This document shows, piece by piece, positions 62,504 through 64,000 of a stretch of DNA of 64,000 nt. The translations under genes and the position numbers were made by a program. Position 1 is the first letter of the stretch; every line of letters begins with the position of its first letter. The stretch is from Alphaproteobacteria bacterium (lineage in GTDB: Bacteria; Pseudomonadota; Alphaproteobacteria; MPNO01; UBA830), in NCBI GenBank assembly GCA_022822405.1, contig JAJEBT010000109.1, positions 1 through 64,000 of the forward strand, read 5' to 3'. The notes under the pieces were generated by a model. It saw only the letters and a list, made by a program, of their open reading frames with translations, was not told the origin of the DNA and did not search any database.

Positions 62504-63658
62504 CTGCTGCGCGTTTCCCTGACCAACTTCCGCTGCTACCGGTCGCTGCGCCTCGATCCCGACCGGCGCCCCGTGGTCCTGACCGGCAGGAACGGCGCCG
62601 GCAAGACGAACCTCCTCGAAGCCCTGTCGTTTCTGGCCCCTGGTCGGGGCTTGCGCCGCGCCCGGCTCCACGACGTGACCTGCGACTCGCCGGCGGAAGC
62701 GGCAGCGGAACCCGTCTGCTGGGCCGTCACCGGGACGGTCGACGGCCCGGGCGGACGCTTCCGCCTGAGCACGGGGCTCGAGCACAGCGACCATGGTGGC
62801 GGGCGGCGGGTCGTCCGCATCGACGGTCTGCCGGCGCCGAGCCAGTCGGCGCTCGGCGAGGCGCTCTCCGTGATCTGGCTTACGCCCGAGCTCGACCGGC
62901 TCTTCACGGACGGCGCGTCGGTGCGGCGCCGGTTCCTGGACCGCCTCGTCGCCGCGTTCGATCCCGAGCATCCGGGGCGGGTGAGCGGCTACGAGCGGAC
63001 CGCGCGCGAACGCGCGAACCTGCTCAGGAACGATCGCACCGGCCACCAGCCTGCGGACGCGACCTGGCTCGCCGCGCTCGAGCGGCGCATGGCCGAGACC
63101 GGCGTCGCCATGGCCGCGGCGCGGCGCGAGATGGTCGGCAAGCTCTCGGAGATCTGCGCCCACGGGATCGAACCGTTTCCAGCCGCCCGGCTCGCCGTCG
63201 CCGGCGAGACCGAGGCCTGGCTCGAGAGCTTCTCGGCGCTTGAGGCGGAGGACATGCTGCGCGACGCCTTTGCCGCCGGGCGCGACCGCGACCGCGAGGC
63301 CGGGCGCGCGCTGGCCGGACCGCACCGCTCCGATCTCGAGGTCACGCATCTGGGCAGAATGCGACCAGCGGCCGGTTGTTCGACGGGCGAGCAGAAGGCT
63401 CTGGTCATCGGGATCGTCCTCGCCCATGCCCGCCTCGTCACGCTGTGCCGCAGTGCAGCGCCGCTGCTGCTGCTCGACGAGATCGCCGCGCATCTCGATG
63501 CCGACCGTCGGGCGGCGCTGTTCGACGAGATCTGCAGCATCGGCGCCCAGGCGTGGATGACGGGCACCGACCGGTCGCTGTTTCGGCCGCTCGGGGAGAG
63601 GGCGCAGTACTTTCATGTCGAAAACGCCGAGGTGAGCGCTGCGGGAGGCCGGGCATGA
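62504..63658 (+). CDS. recF: DNA replication and repair protein RecF (start uncertain)
   Basis: An SMC-like ATPase that loads RecA at gaps. Domain marks are [16 protein letters not shown] at the start, Walker A ([18 protein letters not shown]), the signature [17 protein letters not shown] and Walker B ([12 protein letters not shown]). The conserved N-terminus needs a start near 62504, but in this frame there is no ATG, GTG or TTG between the stop at 62414 and a GTG at 62573, which lies inside the first strand. CTG codons occur at 62444, 62504, 62507 and 62519. I used 62504 as the domain start. Its TGA overlaps the gyrB ATG. Confidence 0.9.
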   Translation: MLRVSLTNFRCYRSLRLDPDRRPVVLTGRNGAGKTNLLEALSFLAPGRGLRRARLHDVTCDSPAEAAAEPVCWAVTGTVDGPGGRFRLSTGLEHSDHGGGRRVVRIDGLPAPSQSALGEALSVIWLTPELDRLFTDGASVRRRFLDRLVAAFDPEHPGRVSGYERTARERANLLRNDRTGHQPADATWLAALERRMAETGVAMAAARREMVGKLSEICAHGIEPFPAARLAVAGETEAWLESFSALEAEDMLRDAFAAGRDRDREAGRALAGPHRSDLEVTHLGRMRPAAGCSTGEQKALVIGIVLAHARLVTLCRSAAPLLLLDEIAAHLDADRRAALFDEICSIGAQAWMTGTDRSLFRPLGERAQYFHVENAEVSAAGGRA

Positions 63659-64000
63659 CGCCGCCTCAGGACGCCGCCGTCGAGGAACAGTACGACGCCG
63701 GCTCGATCCAGGTCCTCAGGGGCCTGGAGGCCGTCCGCAAGCGGCCCGGCATGTATATCGGCGATACCGATGACGGCTCCGGCCTCCACCACATGGTCTA
63801 CGAGGTCGTCGACAATGCCATCGACGAGGCTCTCGCCGGTTACTGCACGGAGGTTTCCGTCACCCTCAACGGCGACGGATCGGTGACGATCGTCGATGAC
63901 GGGCGCGGCATACCGGTGGAGATTCACGAAGAAGAGGGCGTTTCTGCCGCCGAGGTCATCATGACCCAACTGCATGCCGGCGGAAAGTTCGACCAGAATT
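63655..64000 (+). CDS. gyrB: DNA gyrase subunit B, N-terminal part (cut by window edge)
   Basis: The first 115 or so codons of GyrB. The start at 63655 overlaps recF by four bases. Visible are [14 protein letters not shown], the ATPase N-box Asn in [11 protein letters not shown] and the G1 loop [16 protein letters not shown]; the text ends at [10 protein letters not shown]. GyrB supplies the ATPase of the topoisomerase that introduces negative supercoils. The rest lies outside the window. Confidence 0.97.
   Translation, partial: MTPPQDAAVEEQYDAGSIQVLRGLEAVRKRPGMYIGDTDDGSGLHHMVYEVVDNAIDEALAGYCTEVSVTLNGDGSVTIVDDGRGIPVEIHEEEGVSAAEVIMTQLHAGGKFDQN

Overview
The window looks like the dnaA end of a high-GC alphaproteobacterial chromosome. 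The right edge carries dnaA, dnaN, recF and the start of gyrB in the classical order. Housekeeping genes (panB, panC, a tRNA-Ser, an RlmI-type methyltransferase) are mixed with importers, molybdenum hydroxylase genes and much accessory DNA. No genus can be named from the sequence alone.

Layout. 0-2.3 kb: a cut antitoxin with mazF, a lone methyltransferase and a broken IS1380-type transposase. 2.4-6.1 kb: a peptide/solute ABC importer (binding protein and two permeases, no ATPase genes). 6.5-7.4 kb: phd-vapC and a truncated HigA-like antitoxin. 7.8-12.4 kb, minus strand: a luciferase-like monooxygenase, an unassigned zinc metallopeptidase, a flavin reductase, then panC-panB. 12.6-16.5 kb: EamA transporter, rRNA methyltransferase, GST, small membrane proteins and tRNA-Ser. 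16.5-25.8 kb is an accessory zone: potassium channel, an intact IS21-type element with a 5-bp target duplication, an integrase fragment, a frameshifted vapBC, another phd-vapC, a SulP transporter, a RND fragment, and a DUF4143-type ATPase preceded by four repeats spaced exactly 22 bp.

25.8-41.6 kb: a hydroxyacid dehydrogenase, an alpha-carbonic anhydrase, then about 13.6 kb of minus-strand genes. In transcription order these are hydantoinase A and B, the three subunits of a CoxMSL-type molybdenum hydroxylase, a creatininase-family amidohydrolase, and a BMP-type (nucleoside-like) ABC importer. They read as one uptake-and-oxidation/hydrolysis module for an N-heterocyclic compound. 42.0-44.4 kb: a full RND exporter. 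44.4-47.4 kb: sparse DNA with a solitary IS21 end, an NTF2-like protein and an orphan solute-binding protein.

47.4-55.3 kb, plus strand: decayed livH and livM remnants, then a tight catabolic cluster of GST, alpha/beta hydrolase, M24 'pita-bread' enzyme, TPP-dependent E1 alpha and beta, and a lipoyl/E3-binding protein whose C-terminal part is too short for, and lacks the motif of, an E2 acyltransferase. The M24 protein has Cys where one metal-binding Asp normally lies. I consider this cluster the best candidate for undescribed biochemistry here. 55.3-58.5 kb: a broken nuclease gene and a circularly permuted ATP-grasp/alpha-E pair. 59.0-64.0 kb: a rhodanese-like gene abutting dnaA, then dnaN, recF (without a normal start codon ahead of its first conserved segment) and gyrB, cut by the window edge.
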